64,000 bases of DNA. Origin: Deltaproteobacteria bacterium (lineage in GTDB: Bacteria > Myxococcota_A > Polyangia > Haliangiales > SHYZ01). The notes beneath the pieces were generated by a model that worked only from the letters and a program-made list of their open reading frames with translations, made no database searches and was not told where the DNA came from. Within the stretch, counting starts at the first letter, position 1; each line of letters opens with the position of its first letter. The stretch is taken from positions 45,935-109,934 of the forward strand of contig JACQUZ010000167.1 of NCBI GenBank assembly GCA_016210055.1, read 5' to 3'. This document shows, piece by piece, positions 7,531 through 16,441 of the stretch. Both the position numbers and the translations under genes were made by a program.

Positions 7531-10500
7531 ATGGACCCATTCCAAGACACGCGCCAGTTCCTAACGACCGTGCGGAGAAAGCTCATCTTCCGGGCGGTAG
7601 CGTCCACGTCAATCACCGCGGGTATCGGCCTCTTGTCCCTCGCGATCATCGCCCCCTTTCTCTCCGCATGGCTCGACGCGAGGCACGCGTCGACGCTCAA
7701 GCTGGGGCTCGTGCTGTCGCTCTTTCTTACGGCGGTGATCGGGTTCGCTGTCGTGTACTGGTTCCAGCGAAGGGTCCATTCCGATGAGGCGGTCGCGCGG
7801 TTCGTCGGGCGTAAGCTCCCAAGCCTGGCTTCCGATCTTCTTTCTTCGGTCCAGCTCGAGCGGGAGTCCCTCGAGCATCCCCGGTTCTCCCAGGAACTCG
7901 CCGCGGCCCTGGCTGCGGATGTGGCGCGCAAGGTACGAGGCGTCGATCTGAGGCAGCTCATCCCCTCACGGGGGATCCGTGTTCTGAGTCGGGTCTTGCT
8001 CGGCATGTCGGGCGGATACCTCGTCCTTGTCTTCTTGGCGCCACCTCCCTTCGAGCGGGGTTGGCACAGAATCCTTGCTGCCCGACTGCGAGCCGATCCC
8101 CACGCGGCGGTCGCGGTCTTGGAACCGATCCTGGGCGACATCAAGATGACCCTTCATTACCCTCCGCACTCGCGGCGAGAGCCGCTGGTCATTCCCGTCT
8201 CCTCTGGCGACATCGTCGCCCTTCGAGGGACTCAAGTGACCCTGGAGACCATCGCCTTGCGCCAAGCAGCCAAGGCACGCCTGGAGCTCGATGAGCAAGC
8301 CGGGGGGCGCATGCTCCCGATGGCGGTCGAAGGCCGGCGCCTCAAGGCCACTTTCCGCGTTGACAAGGCCGGCGGCTATCGCATCCGCCTCGATCCCGCG
8401 TTAGGGAACCCCGTCGTCGAGGCAGAGCACCACCGCATCGACATCGAGCCAGACAGGGCACCTCGCGTCGACCTGCGCGCTCCAGCCGACGAGCTCGAGG
8501 TCTCGTCGAGGCGCCAAGTCGAGCTCGCCTACGGCGTCGAAGACGATTTCGGGCTAAGCGAAATAGCCCTCGCGTGGCGCGGCGCTTCAGGGAACGAGGA
8601 GCGCAAGGTCCTCCCTGCACCAAAACCCGGCGCTCGTTCCGTCCAGGGGACGCTCCTCTGGGATCTCTCCGAGGTTCCGCTCGAACCCGGCGCGAGGGTG
8701 GCCTATCGCATCGAAGCCAAGGACAACGACACCCTGTTCGGCCCGAATGTCGGCTCGTCCAGGACCTACTACCTCCGCGTCTATAGCCCCCGCGAGAGAC
8801 ACGAAGAAATCATGGCGCGCCAGCAGGCGCTGCTGGAAGACGCGATAAGCCTCCTCGGCGATAGGCTTGAGCTGCCGAAGCCCGACGTGGAGCCGCACCG
8901 AGCCACGTTCCATCGCGCCGAGAAGCTCGTGTCAGACCTGGCGTCCCTCCTGCCCCTCCTCGCGGAAGACCCCTTGCTTCCGAAGCAGCTCAAGCCGCAG
9001 CTCGCCGGTACAAGCTCCCCCCTCGAAGCCATGCATGGACGCCTTGCCAAGCTGGTCGGCGACGAGCAGGTCGCGCTTTCTCGCATCGACCGCGCGGGGT
9101 CTTCATCGCGGGGCAGCCTCGGCCCGCTCCACGAGCTCTGCCCCAGGCACGTGGCCGAAATGGAGAAGGACGTGCTTCTCCTCGACGACTGGCTCGAGCG
9201 CCAGAAGCTCGAGGAGATCTTGGCGATTTCCGACGAGATCCGCCACCATCGCGAGAAGCTCAAGGAGCTGCTGGACGAGCTCAAGCGCTCGGGTTCGGCC
9301 AAGGCCCGGGCGGAGATCGAGAGGGAAATGCGGGCGCTCGAAAAGGAAATCGCTCACCTTAGGGCGAAGCTTGCGAGCCTCGGAGGCGAGACGGAAGATC
9401 GATTCGTAAACTCCGAGGCCCTCGAAGCCCAGAACGCCTCCGACTGCATGGCGAAGGTGCGGGCGCTTTTCGACCAGGGGGACATCGCCGCCGCGAGCGC
9501 CGAGCTCGAGCGATGCGGACGAATGTGGGAAAAGCAGGCGCAGGCGCTCGAGAATGGGCTCCAGGGCATGCGCGGCGAGAAGTTCAGTGAGGAGGAGAAA
9601 GCCTATTCGGAGCTCATGGATGAGCTCTCCGACCTGGAAAAGGACGAGAACGACATTGCGGCCGAATCCTCGCAAGTCTTGGATCGATACATGGAGCGGG
9701 CGGCACAGGTCGCGCGGGACCAGGGTAATCCCGCCCGGGAGAAGGCCAAGCTCGCTCTCGAGCGACTGCGAGAAGAGCTGTCGCAGGTCCCGAGGGACGG
9801 GCTCACGCCATTTGGTCAAGAAGAACATGATGCGGTCGCCCGAAGGCTCGTTGATGTCGGTCGAATGCTCGACGACGGAGACCTGGCAGAGGCGCTGGCC
9901 ATGGCGAGGCAGGCGGAGCAGGGATTGCGCACGCTCGAGGCCGAGATCGAGGACGACCTGCACGATGGCGAGCCCTGGTCGGCGCGCACGGATGAGGCGC
10001 TCGACCACGTCGACAAGGCAAAGCCCCTTTTGCAAGAGCTCATCCATGAGCTGGAGAGCGCCACGCCTTCACCCGACACGATCATGAGCCCGAGTGACAA
10101 GCGGGCCCTCGATGAGCTGCGGCGGCGGCAGCAGTCGGTTCGAGAGCGGGCTCGCCGGCTCCTGCAGAAGGTACAAAAGCGAGGCAAGGAGTTGCCGGGT
10201 CAATCGGCGGAGACGGCCGAAAAAGGGCTCGAAGAGGCGAGCGAGCGCATGCAGCGTGCGGAGCAGCGCCTCGGCGCAAAGGATGCCCTGGGAGGAAGGG
10301 AAGAAGCCAGGGGAGCGGCTGAGCAGCTAGAGAGCCTGCGCAAGGGCATGCAGCGTTCAGCCCGTCCTTCTTCGGTCCAAAGCGGTGGCCGCAGCCCCGA
10401 CGAAGAGCCAGTCCGGATACCGGGCAGCGAGGAGTTTCGTCCGTCGCAGGAGTTCCGCGAAGATATCTTGGAGGCAAAGAAGAAGGCCAAGGCTCCCGAA

Positions 10501-10548
10501 GCCTATCGAGAGCTCGTCAAGCGCTACTATGAGGAGCTGGTGAAGTGA
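7531..10548 (+). CDS. DUF4175 (TIGR02302-like) membrane protein
   Basis: About 1005 residues. Two N-terminal transmembrane helices (roughly 20-50 and 60-85) precede a periplasmic part with beta-rich Ig-like segments and then a very long charged coiled-coil region (about 450-950) rich in Glu, Arg and Leu. It resembles the DUF4175 family, often found beside MoxR and von Willebrand genes; the molecular role is unknown. I prefer the ATG at 7531; the ATG at 7504 is in frame but sits in a palindrome. TATCCT ends five bases before 7531. The stop overlaps the next start by four bases (GTGA). The length and coiled coil suggest a scaffold for the peptidase and the von Willebrand proteins downstream (inference). 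Confidence 0.8.
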   Translation: MDPFQDTRQFLTTVRRKLIFRAVASTSITAGIGLLSLAIIAPFLSAWLDARHASTLKLGLVLSLFLTAVIGFAVVYWFQRRVHSDEAVARFVGRKLPSLASDLLSSVQLERESLEHPRFSQELAAALAADVARKVRGVDLRQLIPSRGIRVLSRVLLGMSGGYLVLVFLAPPPFERGWHRILAARLRADPHAAVAVLEPILGDIKMTLHYPPHSRREPLVIPVSSGDIVALRGTQVTLETIALRQAAKARLELDEQAGGRMLPMAVEGRRLKATFRVDKAGGYRIRLDPALGNPVVEAEHHRIDIEPDRAPRVDLRAPADELEVSSRRQVELAYGVEDDFGLSEIALAWRGASGNEERKVLPAPKPGARSVQGTLLWDLSEVPLEPGARVAYRIEAKDNDTLFGPNVGSSRTYYLRVYSPRERHEEIMARQQALLEDAISLLGDRLELPKPDVEPHRATFHRAEKLVSDLASLLPLLAEDPLLPKQLKPQLAGTSSPLEAMHGRLAKLVGDEQVALSRIDRAGSSSRGSLGPLHELCPRHVAEMEKDVLLLDDWLERQKLEEILAISDEIRHHREKLKELLDELKRSGSAKARAEIEREMRALEKEIAHLRAKLASLGGETEDRFVNSEALEAQNASDCMAKVRALFDQGDIAAASAELERCGRMWEKQAQALENGLQGMRGEKFSEEEKAYSELMDELSDLEKDENDIAAESSQVLDRYMERAAQVARDQGNPAREKAKLALERLREELSQVPRDGLTPFGQEEHDAVARRLVDVGRMLDDGDLAEALAMARQAEQGLRTLEAEIEDDLHDGEPWSARTDEALDHVDKAKPLLQELIHELESATPSPDTIMSPSDKRALDELRRRQQSVRERARRLLQKVQKRGKELPGQSAETAEKGLEEASERMQRAEQRLGAKDALGGREEARGAAEQLESLRKGMQRSARPSSVQSGGRSPDEEPVRIPGSEEFRPSQEFREDILEAKKKAKAPEAYRELVKRYYEELVK

Positions 10549-12122
10549 AGTCGACGGGCGCAGTACTAGCCGTCTTCGTCATGCTCGGCGCTGCGATCAT
10601 GCCCGCGCAAGCGCGCTCGTCGTTCGGGGACTACGTAAGGGCTGCACGTGCGCTTCAAGAAGGGCGTCTCGACGAGGCGAGGGCGCTTCTCGACGCACTC
10701 AGCAAGGCGGCCTCAGACGACCCAGAGACAAAGTACTTGGCCGCAGAGATCGCGTTTCTCGAGGGGGATTACCCCGGCGCGCTGGCTCTCCTGTCCGCAA
10801 TGAGCGACGCTCGGGGAAAAGAGCTGGCGCGTGATCTCCTGCCTCTCGTCTCGGCGACGCTCGAGGCCACTCGTGGTTTTCTTCGCCGGGAATCCGAGCA
10901 TTTTGTCTTCTCCTACCCAGCCGGAAAAGACGAGGTCCTCGTGGACGTTGCCGCCGAGGCCTTGGAGGCCGCATGCAAGCAGATTGGCGAGGATCTCGGG
11001 TACCTCCCTTCGGCCAAGGTCCGCGTGGAGATCTTGCCTCGCCCCACGGATCTGGCGCGCGTCTCCACGCTCACGGAAAAAGAAATCGAGACCTCGGGGA
11101 CCATCGCCCTCAGCAAGTACAACAAGCTCATGATCGTGTCGCCGCGGGCGACCCTCCTCGGGTACCCCTGGCTCGACACCCTTGCGCACGAGTACACCCA
11201 CTACGTGGTCACCGCTCTCTCTGCCGACAACGTTCCCATCTGGCTGCACGAAGGGATCGCCAAGTTCCAGGAGACCCGGTGGCGCGCCTCGCCCGGGGCC
11301 GTTGGGCTCTCGCGAACCCACGCGCACCTCTTGGCTGTAGCCTCGAAAAAAGGTCGGCTGATCCGGTTCGAGGAGATGCACCCGTCGATGGCCAAGCTGC
11401 CGTCGCAGGAGGCGGCAGCCACCGCGTTCGCCGAGGTGTACACCATGGTCGCCTGGCTGCACCACAAGGTCGGCTATGAGGGCATCCGCTCCGTGATTGA
11501 AAAGATCCGTGACGGCCGAACCGAGCGCCGCGCCATCGCCGAGGTTCTCGGCTTCCCCTGGGCAAGGGCCGAGTCGGAGTGGAAGGACTACTTGCGCAAG
11601 CTGGATCTCAAGGAGCCGAGTCGGTCCAAGGTGTCCATGCCCCTTCGTTTCCGCAAGGGGAGGGACGACGGGGATGAAAACGTCGGCTTGGATCAGGTGT
11701 CAGAGGAAAAGGCCAGAAAACATGCCCGGCTGGGGGGGCTCTTGCGTGCCCGTGGCCGCTTCGGCCCCGCGGCCCTCGAATATGAGAAGGCGCTCGCCAT
11801 TACGGGCCCAGACAATCCGTTCCTGGCGGGGAAGCTGGCGCGCACCTACCTCGACATGGGGGAGCCGAGGCGAGCCGTCGAGGCTGCGTTGCCCCTGAGC
11901 AATCGTGACGAGGAGGACGCCTACCCGCAAGCGACACTCGGAGCCGCTTATCTTGAGCTCGGTGACGCGCAGAAGGCGGAGCAACACCTCGGGGCCGCCC
12001 TTCGCATTTCGCCGTTCGATCCAGCCGTCCGTTGCGCCTTGGCCGAGGTCTACGCCGCGACCGGCCGTTCCGCCCTTGCCACGCGAGAGACCGCCGCGTG
12101 CCGCATGCTGCGAGGGATATGA
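10545..12122 (+). CDS. Exported gluzincin-type peptidase (peptidase MA-like) with TPR repeats
   Basis: A 525-residue protein. A signal peptide (about 1-24, ending PAQARS) is followed by a short TPR-like region, then a zinc-peptidase domain with HEYTH at 215-219 and a third ligand candidate E236 in WLHEG. The C-terminal 150 residues are TPR repeats. This matches the peptidase MA-like group of gluzincins, probably acting in the periplasm. The GTG start at 10545 overlaps the stop of the DUF4175 gene, so the two are coupled. A 12-bp palindrome (ACTCTCGAGAGT, 12126-12137) separates it from moxR. No substrate can be named; the coiled-coil neighbour is a candidate partner. Confidence 0.85.
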   Translation: MKSTGAVLAVFVMLGAAIMPAQARSSFGDYVRAARALQEGRLDEARALLDALSKAASDDPETKYLAAEIAFLEGDYPGALALLSAMSDARGKELARDLLPLVSATLEATRGFLRRESEHFVFSYPAGKDEVLVDVAAEALEAACKQIGEDLGYLPSAKVRVEILPRPTDLARVSTLTEKEIETSGTIALSKYNKLMIVSPRATLLGYPWLDTLAHEYTHYVVTALSADNVPIWLHEGIAKFQETRWRASPGAVGLSRTHAHLLAVASKKGRLIRFEEMHPSMAKLPSQEAAATAFAEVYTMVAWLHHKVGYEGIRSVIEKIRDGRTERRAIAEVLGFPWARAESEWKDYLRKLDLKEPSRSKVSMPLRFRKGRDDGDENVGLDQVSEEKARKHARLGGLLRARGRFGPAALEYEKALAITGPDNPFLAGKLARTYLDMGEPRRAVEAALPLSNRDEEDAYPQATLGAAYLELGDAQKAEQHLGAALRISPFDPAVRCALAEVYAATGRSALATRETAACRMLRGI

Positions 12123-12152
12123 TGTACTCTCGAGAGTGAGACCCAAGAAGCC

Positions 12153-13214
12153 ATGGCCAACGAGCAAAACGCCGCCGAATCACCCGCCCAGCTACCAGGA
12201 GCTCCGTCGGATCCGCCGCGCATCAGCGATTTGGAAGCCGTCAAGGAAGTCGCCCGCGCCCGGGCCGAGATCCTGCGCGAGATAGAGAAACGGATTATCG
12301 GCCAGCGTGCGGTCATTGACCATCTCCTCACGGCCCTGTTCTCACGCGGGCACTGCTTGTTCGTCGGCGTCCCCGGCCTGGCAAAAACCCTGCTCATCTC
12401 TACCCTGGCCGAGACACTGAACCTCTCGTTCCAGCGCATCCAGTTCACTCCCGACCTCATGCCCTCCGACATCACGGGTACCGATGTGCTCGAGGAGGAG
12501 CACGCGACGATGCGCCGGTCCTTCCGGTTCATCAAGGGGCCGATCTTCGCCAACCTCGTCCTCGCCGACGAAATCAACCGTACCCCGCCAAAGACCCAGG
12601 CGGCCCTCCTCCAATCCATGCAGGAGTACCGGGTCACGGCTGGTGGCCGTACTTACCCCCTGCCCCTGCCGTTCCTCGTCTTCGCGACCCAAAACCCCAT
12701 CGAGCAAGAAGGGACCTACCCGCTCCCCGAGGCTCAGCTCGATCGCTTCATGTTCCAGGTCGACGTGGACTATCCGAGCGGCGATGAGGAGGTCGAGATC
12801 GTCAAGCAGCAAACTTCACCGCAGCGCACGGAAATGCGCCGGGTCCTCTCGCCCGAGCGCATTCTCGAGCTTCAGGAGCTCGTGCTGCGTGTTCCTGCGG
12901 CGGACCACGTGGTGCGCTATGCCGTCGCCCTCGCGCGGGCCACGCGCCCAGGCGTTGGCGCCCCTGACTTCGTGCGGGAGCACGTGGCGTGGGGCGCGGG
13001 GCCGCGCGCGTCGCAGTTCTTGGTCCTCGCGGGCAAGGCACGGGCGATCCTCGATGGCCGCTTCGCCACGTCCACGGACGACGTGCGCGCCCTTGCCCGT
13101 CCGACGCTCCAGCACCGGCTCATCGTGAATTACCGTGCGGAGGCCGAGGGGATCACTGCCCAGCAGATCGTCGATCGCCTGGTCGAAACCGTGGATCCAT
13201 CGGGAAAGGGGTAG
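12153..13214 (+). CDS. MoxR-family AAA+ ATPase
   Basis: A 353-residue AAA+ ATPase. Walker A is GVPGLAKT (72-79) and Walker B is LADEINR (137-143), followed by the PPKTQAALLQSMQE helix and sensor-1 region FATQNPIEQEGTYPLPEAQLDRF. MoxR proteins act as chaperones that mature or remodel partners through von Willebrand (MIDAS) proteins encoded beside them. That fits here: the DUF58 gene begins three bases after the stop and a second von Willebrand gene follows. It is 30 bases downstream of the peptidase gene and probably belongs to the same operon. Family assignment is secure; the client is not known. Confidence 0.96.
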   Translation: MANEQNAAESPAQLPGAPSDPPRISDLEAVKEVARARAEILREIEKRIIGQRAVIDHLLTALFSRGHCLFVGVPGLAKTLLISTLAETLNLSFQRIQFTPDLMPSDITGTDVLEEEHATMRRSFRFIKGPIFANLVLADEINRTPPKTQAALLQSMQEYRVTAGGRTYPLPLPFLVFATQNPIEQEGTYPLPEAQLDRFMFQVDVDYPSGDEEVEIVKQQTSPQRTEMRRVLSPERILELQELVLRVPAADHVVRYAVALARATRPGVGAPDFVREHVAWGAGPRASQFLVLAGKARAILDGRFATSTDDVRALARPTLQHRLIVNYRAEAEGITAQQIVDRLVETVDPSGKG

Positions 13215-13217
13215 TGC

Positions 13218-14198
13218 GTGCGCTTCCTGGATCCGATTGCCCTGTCGCGACTGGGAACAATGACCCTTCGGGCGCGCACCATCGTCGAGGGGGCTCTCTC
13301 GGGCTTGCACCGCTCTCCGCACCACGGTTCCTCGGTGGAGTTCGCTGAACACAAGGAGTACTCGCCCGGCGACGAGATCCGGCATATCGACTGGAAGGCC
13401 TACGGCAAGTTCGATCGCTATTACGTCAAGCGATTCGAAGAGGAAACCGAGCTGACCGCCTATGTCCTCCTGGATCGCTCGGGTTCCATGACGTATCGTG
13501 GGGACGGCATCTCCAAGCTGGAGTACGCCGCCTACCTGACCGCCGCTCTCGCTTACCTCCTGATTCGCCAGCAAGATCGGGTAGGGCTTCTCGCCTTTGG
13601 GGGTGCGAAGGAGCCCGAATACATGCCGCCGAGGGCTCACGCCGCTCACCTGCACGACCTCATGGCGGCGATTGAGCGGGTCGCCGCCAGCGCCACGGAA
13701 GGCGAAACGTCTCTTGCCAAGGTGCTCGACCGCGTGGCCGAGCTCGCGAGGCGCCGCAAGTCGCTCATCGTGCTCTGCTCAGACATGTTCGACAGATCGC
13801 CAGAGATCCCCAAGCTCCTCCGGCGTCTTCGAGTCATGCGCCATGACGTGGCGGTGGTCCAAGTGCTCGATGAGCATGAGCTCACCCTCCCCTTTGAAGG
13901 GGTCACGCTGTTCCAATCCCTCGAGGACGATCGCCGGCTGCTCGTGGATCCTCGGGCGATCAGGCACGCGTATCTCAAGGAGCTCAGGGCGTTCTTAGAC
14001 AGAACGCGGAGCGCGTGCACTGAGGGTGACGTGGAGTACTTCCTTGTCCCCACCACGCGGCCGTTGGAGCGTACCCTCCTCGACTTCCTCATCAGCCGAT
14101 CGTCGCGAGCGGGCGCACGGGTCAAAGGGAGCCCGAGCAGCTCGCCCGTCGATGAGTTTCGGTTGGGCACGGCGGGACACGGAGCTGGCGCGCCATAG
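13218..14198 (+). CDS. DUF58 / von Willebrand A-type partner of MoxR
   Basis: A 326-residue cytosolic DUF58 protein. The family signature spans residues 40-75 and includes SPGDEIRHIDWKAYGK. A von Willebrand A-type domain follows with the MIDAS motif DRSGS at 86-90. DUF58 proteins are the standard MoxR partner and link the ATPase to membrane-bound clients. The start is GTG at 13218, three bases after the moxR stop. It has no transmembrane helix, unlike the longer DUF58 proteins, so it would rely on the BatA-like protein two bases downstream for membrane contact (inference). Confidence 0.93.
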   Translation: MRFLDPIALSRLGTMTLRARTIVEGALSGLHRSPHHGSSVEFAEHKEYSPGDEIRHIDWKAYGKFDRYYVKRFEEETELTAYVLLDRSGSMTYRGDGISKLEYAAYLTAALAYLLIRQQDRVGLLAFGGAKEPEYMPPRAHAAHLHDLMAAIERVAASATEGETSLAKVLDRVAELARRRKSLIVLCSDMFDRSPEIPKLLRRLRVMRHDVAVVQVLDEHELTLPFEGVTLFQSLEDDRRLLVDPRAIRHAYLKELRAFLDRTRSACTEGDVEYFLVPTTRPLERTLLDFLISRSSRAGARVKGSPSSSPVDEFRLGTAGHGAGAP

Positions 14199-14200
14199 TC

Positions 14201-16441
14201 ATGGAGTTCCTCGCCCCCCTCATGCTCGTCGGAGCCATCGGCGCTGCGGTCCCAATCGTCATTCATCTCATTGGCCGCCGAAGGGCACCGGTACGGAAGT
14301 TCGGGGCCATCGACTTCCTTCTCGGTACGAACCGACGGGTGGCGAGGCGCCTGCGGCTTCGGGAGATCGTCCTCCTGTGCCTGCGAGTGGCGGCATGTCT
14401 CGCCATTCCCTTGGCGCTGGCGAAGCCACTCATTTCGGTGCGAGCGAGAGGCCCGGTCATCCAGCGCGGGCCCCAGGCCGTGGTCCTCGTCATCGACAAC
14501 TCCTTCTCCATGGGCACTCGTCGCGGTGATGAGACCTACTTGGACATCGCCAAGGACAAGGCCAAGCGCGCCCTTTCTGCGCTCGGACCCGAGGCGGACG
14601 TTGGCGTGGTTCTCACGGCCGAGGGCTCGGTTCCGCCGAATGAGCTCACCCGCGACCACCTTCGCCTCCGGAGTCAGATCGCCGACGCGCAGTTGTCCAT
14701 GCGACCCGCAGGCACTAGGCGGGCTCTCCGCAGCGCCCACGCGCTGCTGTCTGGTACCCCGCACGCCGCCAAGCGGGTGTACTTGTTCTCGCCGCTCATG
14801 GAGACCTCGTTTCCACCGGGAGATCCTCCTTGGCCAGAGGGAAGCGGACCGGAGCTCCACCTCGTCGATGTCACGGAAGGGGAACCCACGGCCAACCTAG
14901 CCGTCGTCGGCCTGCGGGTGGATCAAGATACGGACGTCGGCTCGCGCGGCTTGCAGGTGATCGCGGAGATCGCCAACTACGGGTCCGCGGTGGCGAAGGA
15001 CCGCGTGGTCACGCTCCGTATTGGCTCGCGCTCGGTGGCACGGGGATTGGTGACCGTGGGTTCTTCGCAGTCCATCACCAAGCGATTCACCGCCACGCTC
15101 GCCTCTGACACCAGGGTCGCGGATGTGGTGGTCGAGCTCGACGGGGACATGCTTCCCTTTGACGACCGAAGATACCTGCGGGTTGAGCTCCGCAGGGACG
15201 TGAGAGCCCTCGTCGTCGACGGAGATCCGCGCACCGTGCGTCATGAGGATGAGGCGTTCTACTTGGAGACTGCGCTCAGGCCTGGCGATCGGGCGGATAG
15301 CGCCCTGCTCGTGACAAAGACGACCACGGATGAGCTCCCCCGCCTCCAGCTTTCCGACTACGACGTGCTGTTCCTGTGCAACGTCAAGCCCCTCGACGCA
15401 GCGCGAGTGGCTGAGATCGAAGCGTGGCTAGAAAAGGGTGGCGGTCTCCTTGTCTCTGTGGGTGACAATGTCGAGGCCGATGCCTACAACGCCACCATGG
15501 CACCCATCCTTGCGCAGGAGCTGCGATCCCTGCGCGACGTAGCGCCTGGGGCTAGTCCGGGAGAGCAGGAGGGGCGTGCGGAGAGGATCGGACGGCTCGA
15601 GACGGGTCACCCCATTTTCGGGGTGTTCTCGGCCAATGCTGAGGAGCTGCGCGGGGCACGATTCCGTCGGCTGTTCCTGGTGGGGCCCACGTCACGGGGC
15701 GAGCAGCGGCGGAGCGTACCGAGCTTGCTGCCCGCCGATGATAATCGGCGGAGCGTACCGAGCTTGCTGCCCGCCGATGAACATCGGCGGAGCGTCGCGC
15801 GCTTCGAGAGCGGCGCGCCTTTCCTAGTCGAGGCTCGTGTCGGGGCAGGTCGGGTCCTGCTCATGACATCGACGATTGACCGGGACTGGAACGACCTCCC
15901 GATTCACCCAGGCTATCTCCCTCTGATTCAGCAGGTGGCTCGGTACTTGGCCCGATCGCCGACGAGAGACCCAGGGGGTGACTTGCTCGTGGGGCGTGTT
16001 CGGGAGATCCCGGTGGCTGCGGCGGATGATCGGATCGAGGTCACTTCCCCGCGGGGCAAGAAGACGATCATTGAAAAAAAACGCATCCAAGGGCGAACGA
16101 GCGTGGCCTTTACCGATACGAGCGAGCCAGGCGTGTACCGCGTGGCCACTGCGTCGGCAGAAGGGGGCCTAAGGCAACGCCAGCACATGAGCTTCGCGGT
16201 GAACCTGGATCCCAGGGGCTCTGATACCCGGCGCGTGGCAGCCGACCGGATTCCCGTGTCAGCAGGCAGCGGAAATTCAGGAAAGTCGGCAGGAGAGACC
16301 GCCGCGGCGAAGAAGATCGAGCTCTGGCACGGCCTGGCGGCCTCCTTGCTCCTCTTCTTGTTCAGCGAGGCAGTCCTAACTAGTGGGCTGGGTCACGTGG
16401 GATCAACGGGGGGGCGTCTCGCTGATCGGGTGAGACGATAG
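14201..16441 (+). CDS. BatA-type von Willebrand membrane protein with GATase-like domain
   Basis: A 746-residue membrane protein. An N-terminal BatA domain with two hydrophobic segments (about 1-25 and 55-75) is followed by a von Willebrand A domain with MIDAS DNSFS (99-103), a beta-rich periplasmic region, a glutamine-amidotransferase-like domain (about 345-570) containing WLEKGGGLLVSVGDN, and a C-terminal transmembrane helix (about 705-725). Such proteins form the membrane end of MoxR systems. Residues 503-531 hold a tandem 13-residue duplication, RRSVPSLLPADDN then RRSVPSLLPADEH. The gene ends 39 bases inside the convergent nagZ gene. It is the last gene of the operon on this strand. Confidence 0.88.
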   Translation: MEFLAPLMLVGAIGAAVPIVIHLIGRRRAPVRKFGAIDFLLGTNRRVARRLRLREIVLLCLRVAACLAIPLALAKPLISVRARGPVIQRGPQAVVLVIDNSFSMGTRRGDETYLDIAKDKAKRALSALGPEADVGVVLTAEGSVPPNELTRDHLRLRSQIADAQLSMRPAGTRRALRSAHALLSGTPHAAKRVYLFSPLMETSFPPGDPPWPEGSGPELHLVDVTEGEPTANLAVVGLRVDQDTDVGSRGLQVIAEIANYGSAVAKDRVVTLRIGSRSVARGLVTVGSSQSITKRFTATLASDTRVADVVVELDGDMLPFDDRRYLRVELRRDVRALVVDGDPRTVRHEDEAFYLETALRPGDRADSALLVTKTTTDELPRLQLSDYDVLFLCNVKPLDAARVAEIEAWLEKGGGLLVSVGDNVEADAYNATMAPILAQELRSLRDVAPGASPGEQEGRAERIGRLETGHPIFGVFSANAEELRGARFRRLFLVGPTSRGEQRRSVPSLLPADDNRRSVPSLLPADEHRRSVARFESGAPFLVEARVGAGRVLLMTSTIDRDWNDLPIHPGYLPLIQQVARYLARSPTRDPGGDLLVGRVREIPVAAADDRIEVTSPRGKKTIIEKKRIQGRTSVAFTDTSEPGVYRVATASAEGGLRQRQHMSFAVNLDPRGSDTRRVAADRIPVSAGSGNSGKSAGETAAAKKIELWHGLAASLLLFLFSEAVLTSGLGHVGSTGGRLADRVRR
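15707..15795 (+). repeat. 39-bp tandem repeat with hairpin-forming junctions inside the BatA-like gene
   Basis: Two full copies start at 15707 and 15746, and a third, 11-base partial copy starts at 15785. The period is exactly 39 bases, so the frame is kept. Each junction is an inverted repeat CCGCCGAT-N4-ATCGGCGG (15732-15751 and 15771-15790). The two full copies differ only at the last few bases. Confidence 0.95.

Noticed and set aside
12126..12137. ACTCTCGAGAGT palindrome between the peptidase and moxR genes
   Set aside because: A short palindrome of 12 bases with no second copy nearby; not enough to call a regulatory site.
15707..15795. The 39-bp repeat as a CRISPR array
   Set aside because: Copies are contiguous without spacers and in frame in a coding sequence.
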